DNA of 62,751 bases from IMG/VR virus record IMGVR_UViG_3300018469_000176, positions 1 to 62,751 of that record; one strand, 5' to 3'. The position numbers were made by a program, and so were the translations under genes. The DNA is from a virus. How positions within the stretch are numbered: the stretch's first letter is position 1; every line of letters starts with the position of its first letter. The notes beneath the pieces were generated by a model. The model was not told where the DNA came from. It made no database searches and was given only the letters and a program-made list of their open reading frames with translations. Positions 48,402 through 56,324 of this stretch are shown here, one piece after another.

Positions 48402-48723
48402 GCGCGAACCGGTGCGCCGGGGCCCAGCCGGTGAACGGGGACTGGTAGGTCCGGGCGTCGCCGTCGACGTTCCACTTGGTCCCGTCGGGCAGCTCGACGA
48501 GGTCCGAGGGGATCACGTCGGAGCCGGGTGGGGCGTGCACCCACAGCCGGGTGACCACGGTCTCGCGGGCGCCGCCCTCGGTGGTCTCCACCGTGGAGCG
48601 GCGGGTCACCGCGCAGCCCGGCACCGGGTGCCGAGAGGTGGCGGTGAAGTCGCCGTAGTCGTCGCGGGTGCGCCGGATCACGGTCAGCGTCTGCCCGTGC
48701 GTGAACGGGGCCCCGGGGCTCAC
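48382..48723 (-). CDS. Head-tail joining protein
   Basis: The 113-residue protein has a beta-barrel-like sequence (GQTLTVIRRTRDDYGDF, VVTRLWVHAPPGSDV, GTKWNVDGDARTYQSPFTGW). The phrase W-V-D-G-D/E-x-x-x-Y-x-S-P-F/L-T-G is recurrent in actinophage head-to-tail stopper proteins. Start GTG 48723 is coupled by GTGA to the upstream adaptor gene. Confidence 0.7.
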   Translation of the reverse strand: MSPGAPFTHGQTLTVIRRTRDDYGDFTATSRHPVPGCAVTRRSTVETTEGGARETVVTRLWVHAPPGSDVIPSDLVELPDGTKWNVDGDARTYQSPFTGWAPAHRFALIRATG

Positions 48724-49349
48724 GAGTGCAGCTCGATGCTGCGCCGCCCGCTGAACCGGTAGGCGTTGAGCACGGTGCGGTCCGCGGCGCCCAGGGCGAG
48801 CGGGCCGGACGCCGGCTGGCGGTCCCCGGCGATCCGGTAGGAGTCGTCCCCGACGGTTTCCGCGGCCAGGTAGCCCCGCCCGGGGATGGTCTGGGTGCGG
48901 ACCACCATGCCGGCGACCACGGCCACGATGTCGGCCGGGATCTCCGCGTAGCCGTGGGTGTAGGTGACCTCGACCAGCTGCGACTCGCCGGCCAGGTCGT
49001 AGAGGCTCTCCGGCAGGTTGAGCACGTACTGGGCCGGGCCGCCGGACACCCAGATCCGGTCCTGGCCGTCCCAGAACCAGGTGGGCAGCGTGGTGCGGAC
49101 CCCACCGAGGCCGAGCGCCGCGATGGCCTCGACGGAGATCACCGGCCGGTTGGTGAGCGTCACCGCCTCCCCGACCGCGCGAAATACGTCTGTGCTCGAC
49201 GTCTGCGTGAAGTCGCGGCGGCAGTAGTTGCGCACCACCGCCGACGCATCTTCCAGCTGTGCCTGGACCTGTACGCGCTCGTCATCCACCACGGTGCGGG
49301 CGATGCGGGCCTCGACATCAGTGATCTGGGCCAGCGTAGAGAGGGCCAT
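48720..49349 (-). CDS. Head-tail adaptor/connector protein
   Basis: The 209-residue product starts MALSTLAQITDVEARIARTV and continues with a helical connector region (VQVQAQLEDASAVVRNYCRR). Beta segments and an AEIPADIVAVVAGMVVRT helix follow, typical of gp6/gp15-like adaptor proteins. ATG 49349 has GAGGAGG nine bases upstream, which decides the start. Its 5' end overlaps the glycosyltransferase gene by 32 bp. Confidence 0.75.
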   Translation of the reverse strand: MALSTLAQITDVEARIARTVVDDERVQVQAQLEDASAVVRNYCRRDFTQTSSTDVFRAVGEAVTLTNRPVISVEAIAALGLGGVRTTLPTWFWDGQDRIWVSGGPAQYVLNLPESLYDLAGESQLVEVTYTHGYAEIPADIVAVVAGMVVRTQTIPGRGYLAAETVGDDSYRIAGDRQPASGPLALGAADRTVLNAYRFSGRRSIELHS

Positions 49350-50349
49350 TGCGTCCCACCTCCTCGGCGAGGTCACACCAGCGGTTCATGTCCGCGATCG
49401 GGTCCTGGCGGGCGGCCACCTTGCGCGCGGCATGGCTGGCGATGTTGAACCCGCGGGAGCTGCGCAGGTAGCGGATGGCCGTGACCCAGCCCTCCGGGTC
49501 GTCGCGGTCGACGAACGTGCCCGCGTCGCCGAGGGCCTCGCGCAGCCCAGGGGTGGGGTGCGCGATCGTCGGGATGCCCGAGCAGGCGGCCTCGACCGCG
49601 GTGCGGCCGTAGCTCTCGTACTTGCTGGGCATCAGCAGGATCTTGGTCCGGGCGTAGACCAGGGCCGCCATGTCCGAGGCCGGGACGTGTTCTTGCACGG
49701 TCACGTTGGGCAGCGCGTGGATCTCCTGCTCGCCGTAGCCGCCCTTGACCGCCAGGAACGGCACGTCGGGCAGCGCCTCGGCGAGCCACCAGAACAGCTT
49801 GGCGCCCTTGTTCCCCCACATGTTGATCAGCGTGACGTGCTTGCCGGTGGCGGCGGTGGGGCTGGCGTACTCGGCCGGGATGACCGGCGGGTGCACCATG
49901 ATCGAGCACGGCGGGATGCCGCCGATGGCGTACTCGGCGAGGAAGTCCTCGTACTCGGCCTGCACCCAGTCGGCGTGGTAGGTGACCATGTCCGAGGGGC
50001 CGCGGGCGACCATCTCCATGGAGAAGTCGAAGGTGTTGTGGATCAGGTGGCAGAGCGGGATGCCATGCATCCGGCACAGGATCGCGGTGCGGACCGTGGA
50101 GTCGAGGTAGGTGATGACCAGGTCCGGGCGCCGGGCCGGGTCGCCGAACCACTGCAGCGGGTCGCTGGGCCCGTCGTAGGGGTAGACGTGGATCCCCTCG
50201 ATCTCGTACGGCAGCCCCTCCTGCACGGTCAGCGACACGTCCACCCGGTGCCCGCGCGCCGCCAGGTGGCGCAGCAGCGCGAACGCGGTCATCTCCGCCC
50301 CGGCGCAGTGCACCGGCGGGAACGCGTGGACCAGCACCAGGACTCGCAC
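49318..50349 (-). CDS. GT4-family glycosyltransferase in head operon
   Basis: This 343-residue protein has the GT-B plan. The N-terminal RVLVLVHAFPPVHCAGAEM contains the Gly-rich acceptor loop, VTLINMWGNKGAKLFWWL opens the second Rossmann fold, and KYESYGRTAVEAACSGIPTI carries the E-x7-E donor-binding motif. GTG 50349 follows AAAGG. It sits between the major capsid and adaptor genes, so coat or tail glycosylation is likely; capsid glycosylation by phage-encoded enzymes is known for actinophages. The glycosyltransferase-like and methyltransferase genes at 0.2-1.5 kb may add further decoration. Confidence 0.85.
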   Translation of the reverse strand: MRVLVLVHAFPPVHCAGAEMTAFALLRHLAARGHRVDVSLTVQEGLPYEIEGIHVYPYDGPSDPLQWFGDPARRPDLVITYLDSTVRTAILCRMHGIPLCHLIHNTFDFSMEMVARGPSDMVTYHADWVQAEYEDFLAEYAIGGIPPCSIMVHPPVIPAEYASPTAATGKHVTLINMWGNKGAKLFWWLAEALPDVPFLAVKGGYGEQEIHALPNVTVQEHVPASDMAALVYARTKILLMPSKYESYGRTAVEAACSGIPTIAHPTPGLREALGDAGTFVDRDDPEGWVTAIRYLRSSRGFNIASHAARKVAARQDPIADMNRWCDLAEEVGRNGPLYAGPDH

Positions 50350-50378
50350 CTTGTCAGTACCTTTCGAGTAGGGGGATA

Positions 50379-50459
50379 GGACCCGCCGGGAGCGGAGCGC
50401 ACCATTCCCGGCGGGTCCTCCAACCGATTCAGCGGGGGACCATGAACCCCGGGAATCGG
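50379..50459 (-). terminator. Two hairpins after the major capsid gene
   Basis: GGACCCGCCGGGA (50379-50391) pairs perfectly over 13 bp with TCCCGGCGGGTCC (50406-50418). Closer to the capsid stop, CCGATTC (about 50424) pairs with GAATCGG ending near 50460. Together they would cut transcription after the capsid gene and keep later genes, starting with the glycosyltransferase, at lower level. Confidence 0.75.
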
Positions 50460-51440
50460 TCAGCTCTGCTGCCCCGCGGCGGCCCGGAGAACGCCGAACG
50501 GGAACCGCGTGGCCGCATTCGGCCGCAGCGACGTGACCGGGTTCGCGACCGCCCAGGCAAGGCGCATGGTAACGCGCATGGCCTGCCCATCGTTCTGCAT
50601 CGCATTCCACACCACAACGCCAGCGGCGTCGTTGATGATCCCCTGGTCGAACATTTTGAAGCTGATATCCTGTCGCATTCCGAGAAGTGCCATGGACCAA
50701 TCGCCCATGACCAGATCACACAGCGTGGAGTCCCAGGAACCGTTCAGAACCTCACTGGCCGGATAGCCGTAGAGGCTGCCGCCGGAACCATTCTGCATGT
50801 CCGGCTGGTAGATCGGCAGGCCCTGCGCGGACCGGGTCTGCATCAGCTTCCACTTGAATCCGGGCCGAGTCGCCCAGCCGGACACGTTGGTGATGCCCTC
50901 CTTGGTGACCTTCTCGGCGAGCACCGCCAGGTCGACCCCGATGTCCGCCGCCGTGCCGGTGGTGACCGTGTTACCTGCGGCGATGGCCGCCGGCACGATG
51001 CCCTGGGCCCAGGTGGCCGGGGCCCCGGTGCCGAACAGGCAGGCCTGGTCGATGGTCTTGCCGAACGCCTCGACGATCCTCGGCCGCAACTGATCCCAGA
51101 TGGGAAATGCCGCGTCCGCCAGGTACGAGTCGGGCACCGGAACCACAACCGCGATCTCCTCGACAATGAGGTTCACGCCGGTCCAGGCCTGCTTGGTGGT
51201 GCGCTTGAGGCCCATGTCCGGAATGGCCTGGGACACGAAGTAGGCGGTGGGCAACACGTCGAGCACGGGCTGCCGCAGGGTGGAGGTGCTCATGTGCACC
51301 TGCTTGGCCAACTTGAGCGTCGCGCACTCGTTGGGCAGCTTCTGGATGATCTCCAGAGCCAGCGGCTGGGGGACCAGGGGATCGGTCACCGAACCGGCAG
51401 CACCGGCCCGGAAAACGCCCTGGTCAAAGTTGGTCGCCAC
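50460..51440 (-). CDS. Major capsid protein (HK97 fold)
   Basis: The 326-residue protein follows the scaffold gene. It shows the HK97-family layout: an N-arm, then LVPQPLALEIIQKLPNECAT, a VNLIVEEIAVVVPVPDSYLA beta hinge, a spine helix (PIWDQLRPRIVEAFGKTIDQ), an A-domain with SGWATRPGFKWKL, and a C-terminal RVTMRLAWAVANPVTSLRP. Start GTG 51440. No separate protease is visible, so maturation may rely on the MuF-like protein or be protease-free. Confidence 0.9.
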   Translation of the reverse strand: MATNFDQGVFRAGAAGSVTDPLVPQPLALEIIQKLPNECATLKLAKQVHMSTSTLRQPVLDVLPTAYFVSQAIPDMGLKRTTKQAWTGVNLIVEEIAVVVPVPDSYLADAAFPIWDQLRPRIVEAFGKTIDQACLFGTGAPATWAQGIVPAAIAAGNTVTTGTAADIGVDLAVLAEKVTKEGITNVSGWATRPGFKWKLMQTRSAQGLPIYQPDMQNGSGGSLYGYPASEVLNGSWDSTLCDLVMGDWSMALLGMRQDISFKMFDQGIINDAAGVVVWNAMQNDGQAMRVTMRLAWAVANPVTSLRPNAATRFPFGVLRAAAGQQS

Positions 51441-51519
51441 GGTGGACTCCTTCTATTCGGGGCAGCGGACAAAAGGGCCGGACCGTGGTGTACGTCCGGT
51501 CAGCTGCGGAATTGCGTGG

Positions 51520-52047
51520 TCATTGGAAACCCGCCATCCGCCGGATGAGGTCATCCGGTGTCTCGGGTGGCCGAGCGGTCGTGCGAGCGCCCTGGCGGAG
51601 GTTCGCCGGGCCTGCGGTACCCCCGGTCAGTTCGTCGAGGTCGTCCTTGAGCTGCTTGGCTTCGGCCTTGGCCTCGGCCTCGGTGGTCGCGGTCATCCGG
51701 GCGGCCCACTTGACCGGCAGCCCGGCGGTCTCCGCGGCGGCGGTGCGCAGGTCGCGCAGCTCGTAGCGGGCCAGCCTGTCGCTGGACTCCTTGAGCTGGG
51801 CGGCCAAGCGCTCCTCGTTGGTCTTGCTGGCCTCCTCGATCACCGCCAGCCGCTTGGCGGCGTCCGCGTTGGCCTTGGCCGCCGACTCGTGCTTGCGGGC
51901 CATCGCCTTCCACTTGGCGAGCTCGTCCTCGCGGTCGTCGGGGCCCGTGTCGGGCGGCGCGGCCGGTGGGGTGGCGGTCGTGTTCGTGGTCGGCGTGACC
52001 GGCGGGGTGCCCGGAGGCGGAGTGACGGTCTCGTTCGGTGTGGTCAT
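51520..52047 (-). CDS. Capsid scaffolding protein
   Basis: This 175-residue protein has a Pro/Thr-rich N-terminus, a long charged helix (ELAKWKAMARKHESAAKANA, EEASKTNEERLAAQL) and a C-terminal basic/Pro tail with TPDDLIRRMAGFQ. Acidic-basic helical proteins of this size directly upstream of the capsid gene are scaffolds. Confidence 0.85.
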   Translation of the reverse strand: MTTPNETVTPPPGTPPVTPTTNTTATPPAAPPDTGPDDREDELAKWKAMARKHESAAKANADAAKRLAVIEEASKTNEERLAAQLKESSDRLARYELRDLRTAAAETAGLPVKWAARMTATTEAEAKAEAKQLKDDLDELTGGTAGPANLRQGARTTARPPETPDDLIRRMAGFQ

Positions 52048-52074
52048 GAACAGCTCCCATGTCGGGGAATGGCG

Positions 52075-52111
52075 AAGGCCCCGCCGTGTCGGCAGGGCCT
52101 GTGGGGCTTTA
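52075..52111 (-). terminator. Hairpin between endolysin and scaffold genes
   Basis: AAGGCCCC (52075-52082) can pair with GGGGCTTT near 52104-52111. An inner GGC/GCC stem is included. It lies in the 79-bp gap and may lower read-through. Confidence 0.45.
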
Positions 52112-52126
52112 GTGCGGATCGGACGG

Positions 52127-52768
52127 TCAGAAATGCAGGGCGGCGCGGGTCTTGGCGCCGACGATCCCGTCCGGGGTCAGCCCGGAGCGGCGCTGGAACT
52201 CGATCACCGCCGCGCGGGTCTGGTCGCCGAAGTAGTCGGTGCACGGCGACCAGCGGGCGTACGCCGGGAAGCGGCTGGTAAGCAGCTGCTGCAGCCGGAG
52301 CACCTCGGGACCGCGGCTGCCCTTCTGCAGCACCCCGGCACCGCCGCCACCGACCGCGGGCGGCCCGGCGGGTGGCGGCCCGCCGGGCCCGAGCACCCAG
52401 TCGGTGGTGGCCTCACACGCCGGCGAGGCGACCACGGACAGATGCAGGTGCTTGGTGTGCGGATTGGACCCGTGGTACGGCGCCCAGCCGCCCTGCCAGA
52501 TCCGCCGGTTCCAGATGATGTACTTGATCCTCGGGTCCCGGTTGCGGACCAGGGTGTCGGCCAGCCAGTTGCAGTCCAGCCCGCCGCCCGGATCGTGGGT
52601 GAAGTCCCGGGCCGTGACCGTGCTCCGATACCACGGATTGTGATCGGACGACCGCGAAGCGTGAGCGGCGTCGCCAACCCCTCCGTCGGAGGCCTTGGAC
52701 CGGTTCGGGGCGCGGGCGTTGAGCTGCTGGCGTAACTTCTCCAGCGCGGCGGCCATGTGCCAGGCCAT
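52127..52768 (-). CDS. Endolysin: M15-like peptidase plus peptidoglycan-binding domain
   Basis: Residues 30-112 of this 213-residue protein contain the zinc-peptidase pattern of actinophage endolysins: SDHNPW (His 43), ARDFTHDP (Asp 55) and KHLHLSV (His 107, His 109). A Gly/Pro linker (127-146) leads to a PG_binding_1 domain, GSRGPEVLRLQQLL through FGDQTRAAVIEFQRRSGL. GAGGAGC lies before ATG 52768. Its place between MuF-like and scaffold genes is unusual; a virion-associated hydrolase is an alternative role. Confidence 0.85.
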   Translation of the reverse strand: MAWHMAAALEKLRQQLNARAPNRSKASDGGVGDAAHASRSSDHNPWYRSTVTARDFTHDPGGGLDCNWLADTLVRNRDPRIKYIIWNRRIWQGGWAPYHGSNPHTKHLHLSVVASPACEATTDWVLGPGGPPPAGPPAVGGGGAGVLQKGSRGPEVLRLQQLLTSRFPAYARWSPCTDYFGDQTRAAVIEFQRRSGLTPDGIVGAKTRAALHF

Positions 52769-53538
52769 CAGGTGCTCCTCTCCAGCAGCGGGCCGAGCTC
52801 GCCGTGCTGGGTGGTGGTGGCCTCGGCGGGTGCCGAGGTGTGCAGCAGGGGTTCCAGGTCGCAGCTGCACCGGTCGTGGATGGGCAGCAGCTGCTCGGCC
52901 GGGAAGGGGCCCAGCGCCTCGGTGCACAGCGGGCAGGACAGGTCGCCGCGGGTGACCCGGCGGTAGGCGGCCACCTCGGGCATGGCCACCAGCACCGCGC
53001 GAGCGGTGTGCGTCTTGGCCAGCTGCAGGTCGGTAAGCGCGATGGTCAGCGCCCGGTCCAGGCCCTTCTGCCGAGCCGTGGCCGGATCGTCGCCCTGCCC
53101 AAGCCGCCACCAGATCGTCGTGAACGGCCGCTGGTAGAGCTCGGACTGCTCCAACCCGTCGCGCAACACCGCCCCGACCACGGTCCGCGGGGGCACGGTC
53201 ACCTGGGTGCCCACCGGCTCGTTCGCGGTGGCCGAGATGACCTGGTGCAGATAGCTGGCGGTCATCACCGACATGGCGGTCTGAGCGCCGCGGGCCAGCG
53301 GCAGCAGGTACTGGACGAACTTCTCGGCCTCGGGGCGGTTGTAGGGCGCGAGCGTGCCCCACAGCCCCACGATCGAGCGGGTCACGGTCGCGCGCAGCCG
53401 CGCCTGGGCCACCAGGTTCTGCTGGGTCAGCGCGACCGGGTCGAGCTCGGTCCACATCCGGGCGAGCGCCTCGTCCGGGCCGCCCCCGGGTCTCGACCGC
53501 GGACCCGGCTGGTACTCCCGCGGGTCCGGGGCGCTCAC
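52768..53538 (-). CDS. MuF-like minor capsid protein
   Basis: The 256-residue product follows the portal gene. It is mostly helical (FTTIWWRLGQGDDPATARQK, TIALTDLQLAKTHTARAVLV). A metal-binding block, CPLCTEALG (202-210) and IHDRCSCDLEP, ends the folded part, as in MuF-like capsid proteins of actinophages. It may enter the head and be ejected with DNA. GTGA couples it to the portal gene. Confidence 0.8.
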   Translation of the reverse strand: MSAPDPREYQPGPRSRPGGGPDEALARMWTELDPVALTQQNLVAQARLRATVTRSIVGLWGTLAPYNRPEAEKFVQYLLPLARGAQTAMSVMTASYLHQVISATANEPVGTQVTVPPRTVVGAVLRDGLEQSELYQRPFTTIWWRLGQGDDPATARQKGLDRALTIALTDLQLAKTHTARAVLVAMPEVAAYRRVTRGDLSCPLCTEALGPFPAEQLLPIHDRCSCDLEPLLHTSAPAEATTTQHGELGPLLERST

Positions 53539-55118
53539 TTCTTCGGCCCGACGTTCTTGGCGCTGGTCTTGCGGACCGGCTTGGTGGACTGCTGACCGGC
53601 GGCCGGTCCGGCCTTGGCCGGGGACCCGCTGGCCGGCTCGGTGACGACGTCCGGGGACGGCGCCGGCGACGCCGATCCCGCGGCGCCCGGCAGGACGTTG
53701 GTCTCGGTGTAGGTGACGCCGCGGTTGGTGGAGATCAGGCCGCCCTCGGCCACGGACAGCGGCGCGAGGATCGAGGACAGCATCGCGTCGTGGACCCGCT
53801 CGGCCTCCATCCGCTCGACCTCGCCCGGGGTCATGCCCAGCCCGCGCATGCGGGTGCGCCACGGCACGCCGGCGGTCATCTGCTGCACCGCGGCGGCGGA
53901 CATCTCCAGCGAGCTGCGGAACTGGGGGTCGCGCCAGATGACCTCACAGTCCGAGGCGACCTTGGTGCCGATCATGTCGCCGACCAGCTTGTAGACGGTC
54001 TCCCAGCTGTTGCCGAACTCCTGCTCCCGCTCCTCGATCTTGGACACCAGGCCGGTCTCGGTGAGCGCCAGCGCGTTGCCGCTGACGTTGACGATGCCGG
54101 CCAACAAGTAGCTGGGCGGGGTCCGGGTGATCGCGGCCAGGTACTGCACGTCGGACTCCACGGCCTTGATCACCGGCGTGACGTCGGTGATCTCGAAGCT
54201 CCCAAACTTGGCGTCCGGGTTGGGGACGTTCCACAGCAGGTCCGCGCCCGGGTCGAAGTCGTCGGCGGGCTGCCCCTTCTCGTCGGTCAGGTCCACGCCG
54301 GTGGCCCACCGCTGCCGGTAGGCCTGCATCGCCGAGATGACCATCCGGTCCAAGATCGTCGAGTTGATGCGGTCGAGAATGTCGATCACGTCTTCGAACT
54401 CGCCGAGGCCGCCACCGGACATGTCGGGGCGGTTCACGAACGGCACCACCGGCACCGCTTGCATGTCGTTGCTGGCGACCCCGCCGGGGAACTCGGACTC
54501 GTCGACCTGCCACACCTGCGCGGCCCACAGCTCGGTCGAGGCCTCCTTGGACCGGCCGGGCACGGTCCGGTAGTAGAAGATCGCCTCCGGCAGGTAGAGC
54601 ACCGCAAGCTGGGCGTCCTCGACGTCGTCCCACCACGTCTTGAGCGCGGCGCGGACGTCGCGGCGGTTCTCCGGGGCGGCCTCGTGAATGACCTGCCGCG
54701 GGTCCTCCGGGGTGATCAGGGGGTCGCCCTCGTCGTTGCGGCCGACGATGACGTAGGCCCGGCTCATCACCACCGCGGCGCGGTGCACCAGCCCGGCGTC
54801 GGCGTCCAGGTTGTTGTCCTGCCACCATTCCCAGGCGTCCTTGTCAGCCTCGTCGGTGGCGTCCCCGCCGGCCCGGAACCCGACGATTTTCATGCGCTCC
54901 AGAACGGTCTCGGCGAGCAGCAGGCCGAAGTTCGTCCGGGACATCTTCTGGTGTCGCCGGTAGGCCTCCCGCATTTTCCGGTTGCCATGCGGAACGGGCG
55001 GGGTACCCCTCCAGTAGAGGTCCAGCAGGTCGAAGCGGCGTATTTCCGCCTGCAATTTCTTGCCGAGTCGAAGTAACCACCAGTCGGGCGACCCGGGGGT
55101 CGGTGTGTAATCCAACAC
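53535..55118 (-). CDS. Portal protein (SPP1/gp6-like)
   Basis: This 527-residue protein has the portal plan: RRFDLLDLYWRGTPPVP near 28-44, a wing region, FEDVIDILDRINSTILDRMV stem-side helix, and AAITRTPPSYLLAGIVNVSG followed by ALTETGLVSKIEEREQEFGN crown-side helices. A long Pro/Ala/Lys tail ends it. GTG 55118 has TAGGAG upstream. It sits between terminase and MuF genes as expected. Confidence 0.9.
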   Translation of the reverse strand: MLDYTPTPGSPDWWLLRLGKKLQAEIRRFDLLDLYWRGTPPVPHGNRKMREAYRRHQKMSRTNFGLLLAETVLERMKIVGFRAGGDATDEADKDAWEWWQDNNLDADAGLVHRAAVVMSRAYVIVGRNDEGDPLITPEDPRQVIHEAAPENRRDVRAALKTWWDDVEDAQLAVLYLPEAIFYYRTVPGRSKEASTELWAAQVWQVDESEFPGGVASNDMQAVPVVPFVNRPDMSGGGLGEFEDVIDILDRINSTILDRMVISAMQAYRQRWATGVDLTDEKGQPADDFDPGADLLWNVPNPDAKFGSFEITDVTPVIKAVESDVQYLAAITRTPPSYLLAGIVNVSGNALALTETGLVSKIEEREQEFGNSWETVYKLVGDMIGTKVASDCEVIWRDPQFRSSLEMSAAAVQQMTAGVPWRTRMRGLGMTPGEVERMEAERVHDAMLSSILAPLSVAEGGLISTNRGVTYTETNVLPGAAGSASPAPSPDVVTEPASGSPAKAGPAAGQQSTKPVRKTSAKNVGPKK

Positions 55119-55128
55119 CCTGGGCTCC

Positions 55129-55134
55129 TATACT
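55129..55134 (+). promoter_or_regulatory. TATACT -10 box of a probable leaderless transcript
   Basis: TATACT lies 7 nt before GTG 55142 on the plus strand, the spacing expected when the start codon is the first transcribed base. The -35 region (about 55106-55111) is weak. The same 23-bp gap must also hold the ribosome-binding site of the divergent portal gene. Confidence 0.45.
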
Positions 55135-55141
55135 GTGGGGG

Positions 55142-55351
55142 GTGAGCACCCCGAATAAATGTTCACCCGAGGTCTACTATTTCGCGGTCAAACGGGTCAT
55201 CGCCATTTTCGAGTGCCCGGATTGTGGGGTACCGGCGGGCACGTTCTGCGCCTATCCGCGGCCCCGGGTGGATCGAACCTGCCCGGGCCGGATCCCGATC
55301 AACTTCTCCCCGCGCGACATGGTCCAGTTGGACGGGCTGACCTGGGACTGA
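55142..55351 (+). CDS. Small zinc-finger protein
   Basis: The 69-residue protein has FECPDCGVPAGTFC at 22-35, the same CPDCGxxAGxxC finger as the gene at 23707, followed by a basic segment (AYPRPRVDR). The start GTG 55142 fits a leaderless transcript. It is the first of three plus-strand genes inside the minus-strand virion region. Confidence 0.65.
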   Translation: MSTPNKCSPEVYYFAVKRVIAIFECPDCGVPAGTFCAYPRPRVDRTCPGRIPINFSPRDMVQLDGLTWD

Positions 55352-55372
55352 ATCGCCGGTAGCCTCTGCGAC

Positions 55373-55552
55373 ATGGCGGCGGACGACTGCGGCGACTTTG
55401 TCGACGGCGAATGGTGTGAGCTGCTCGAACGCTACGACGAACGGGTCCGGGAGATCATCGTCGAGCAGCTCGACGAGGACATCCGGGCGGGCTGGCAGGA
55501 CCGGGAACGGGCGCTGTTGCGCCTGCACGGGCTGTTCGGGTCCTACCGGTGA
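55373..55552 (+). CDS. Small acidic helical protein
   Basis: A 59-residue frame from ATG 55373, reading ELLERYDERVREIIVEQLDE and ending in LRLHGLFGSYR. It is coupled to the next gene by GTGA. No ribosome-binding site is obvious. The acidic helix could mimic or bind a partner protein. Unknown. Confidence 0.55.
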   Translation: MAADDCGDFVDGEWCELLERYDERVREIIVEQLDEDIRAGWQDRERALLRLHGLFGSYR

Positions 55553-55764
55553 CCGAGCCGGCCGGCGACGAGCGCCGCTGGTACATCGGCCTGTTCGGCG
55601 GCATGCGGATGTCGGTGGCGCTGGGCCCGGGAACCTTCCGGGTGCCCCCGGGCCAGCCGCTGCCACTGGACGATCAGACCCTGCTCTACCCGGTGTCCCA
55701 GGACATCGCGACCGAGTGGGGCTCCACGGACGGCGAGGCCTGGGACCCGGAGCAGGCCGAGTGA
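55549..55764 (+). CDS. Small hypothetical protein
   Basis: The 71-residue product is beta-rich (RRWYIGLFGGMRMSVALGPG, TFRVPPGQPLPLDDQTLLYP) with an acidic end. Its stop codon lies within an 11-bp inverted repeat that probably ends the transcript. Function unknown. Confidence 0.55.
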   Translation: MTEPAGDERRWYIGLFGGMRMSVALGPGTFRVPPGQPLPLDDQTLLYPVSQDIATEWGSTDGEAWDPEQAE

Positions 55765-55794
55765 TCTACAAGCCTTGCAGCAACTTGTAGATCA
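55762..55794. terminator. Perfect 11-bp inverted repeat, low GC
   Basis: TGATCTACAAG (55762-55772) pairs with CTTGTAGATCA (55784-55794) around an 11-nt loop, and CTTGTAG is repeated once more right after. It lies between convergent genes, so a bidirectional terminator is the simplest reading. The low GC and repeats also fit a recombination site, but no integrase is adjacent. Confidence 0.6.
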
Positions 55795-55805
55795 CTTGTA
55801 GCAGG

Positions 55806-56312
55806 TCACCACCGATGTGCGATATCGAGCACGACGCGGCCGGGCAGGGTGAACACCCGGAACGGCAGCCGAGCGCGCACGCCGACACCGAACGAGGTGT
55901 AGCCCTCAAAGCCCCCGGCGAAGACCACCGAGCGCAGCGTCGGGTAGCCGGCCACGGACACCATGGACCGCCCGATGGCCCGGTTGAACCCGGTCGGGGC
56001 GTTCGCGGTCACCTGCAGCCGGGCACCGCCAGGGGTCGGGACCACCTGACCGGACCCGTCCGCGGTCACCTGCGCCACGTAGGCGACCGTGTAGCCCGCC
56101 GCCGCGCCGTCGAGGTCGATCACCACCCGGTCGAAACAGGAGTGGGTGCCGGCGCGTACCCCGATCACCGGGTTCCCGGTCATCGCGACGTTCTGCTCGG
56201 GCAGCGACCCCCAGCCGGTCGGGCAGGCCACCACCGCCGAAGCGGGTGCGGCGAGGGCCACGGTGGCCACGACGGCGAGCAGGACGGCGAGTAGTAGTCG
56301 GATGGTGCGCAT
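55806..56312 (-). CDS. Secreted AMIN-like domain protein
   Basis: This 168-residue protein has a Sec signal peptide (LLLAVLLAVVATVALAAPAS, cleavage near ASA). The AMIN-like domain of secreted actinobacterial proteins follows: CPTGWGSLPEQ, HSCFDRVVIDLDGAAAGYTV, FAGGFEGYTSFGVGVRARLP and FRVFTLPGRVVLDIAH. Two cysteines probably pair. In bacteria these proteins associate with the cell wall. In a phage it looks like a lysogenic-conversion cargo gene, placed between terminase and portal in the minus direction. Confidence 0.8.
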   Translation of the reverse strand: MRTIRLLLAVLLAVVATVALAAPASAVVACPTGWGSLPEQNVAMTGNPVIGVRAGTHSCFDRVVIDLDGAAAGYTVAYVAQVTADGSGQVVPTPGGARLQVTANAPTGFNRAIGRSMVSVAGYPTLRSVVFAGGFEGYTSFGVGVRARLPFRVFTLPGRVVLDIAHRW

Positions 56313-56324
56313 GACGGATCTCCT

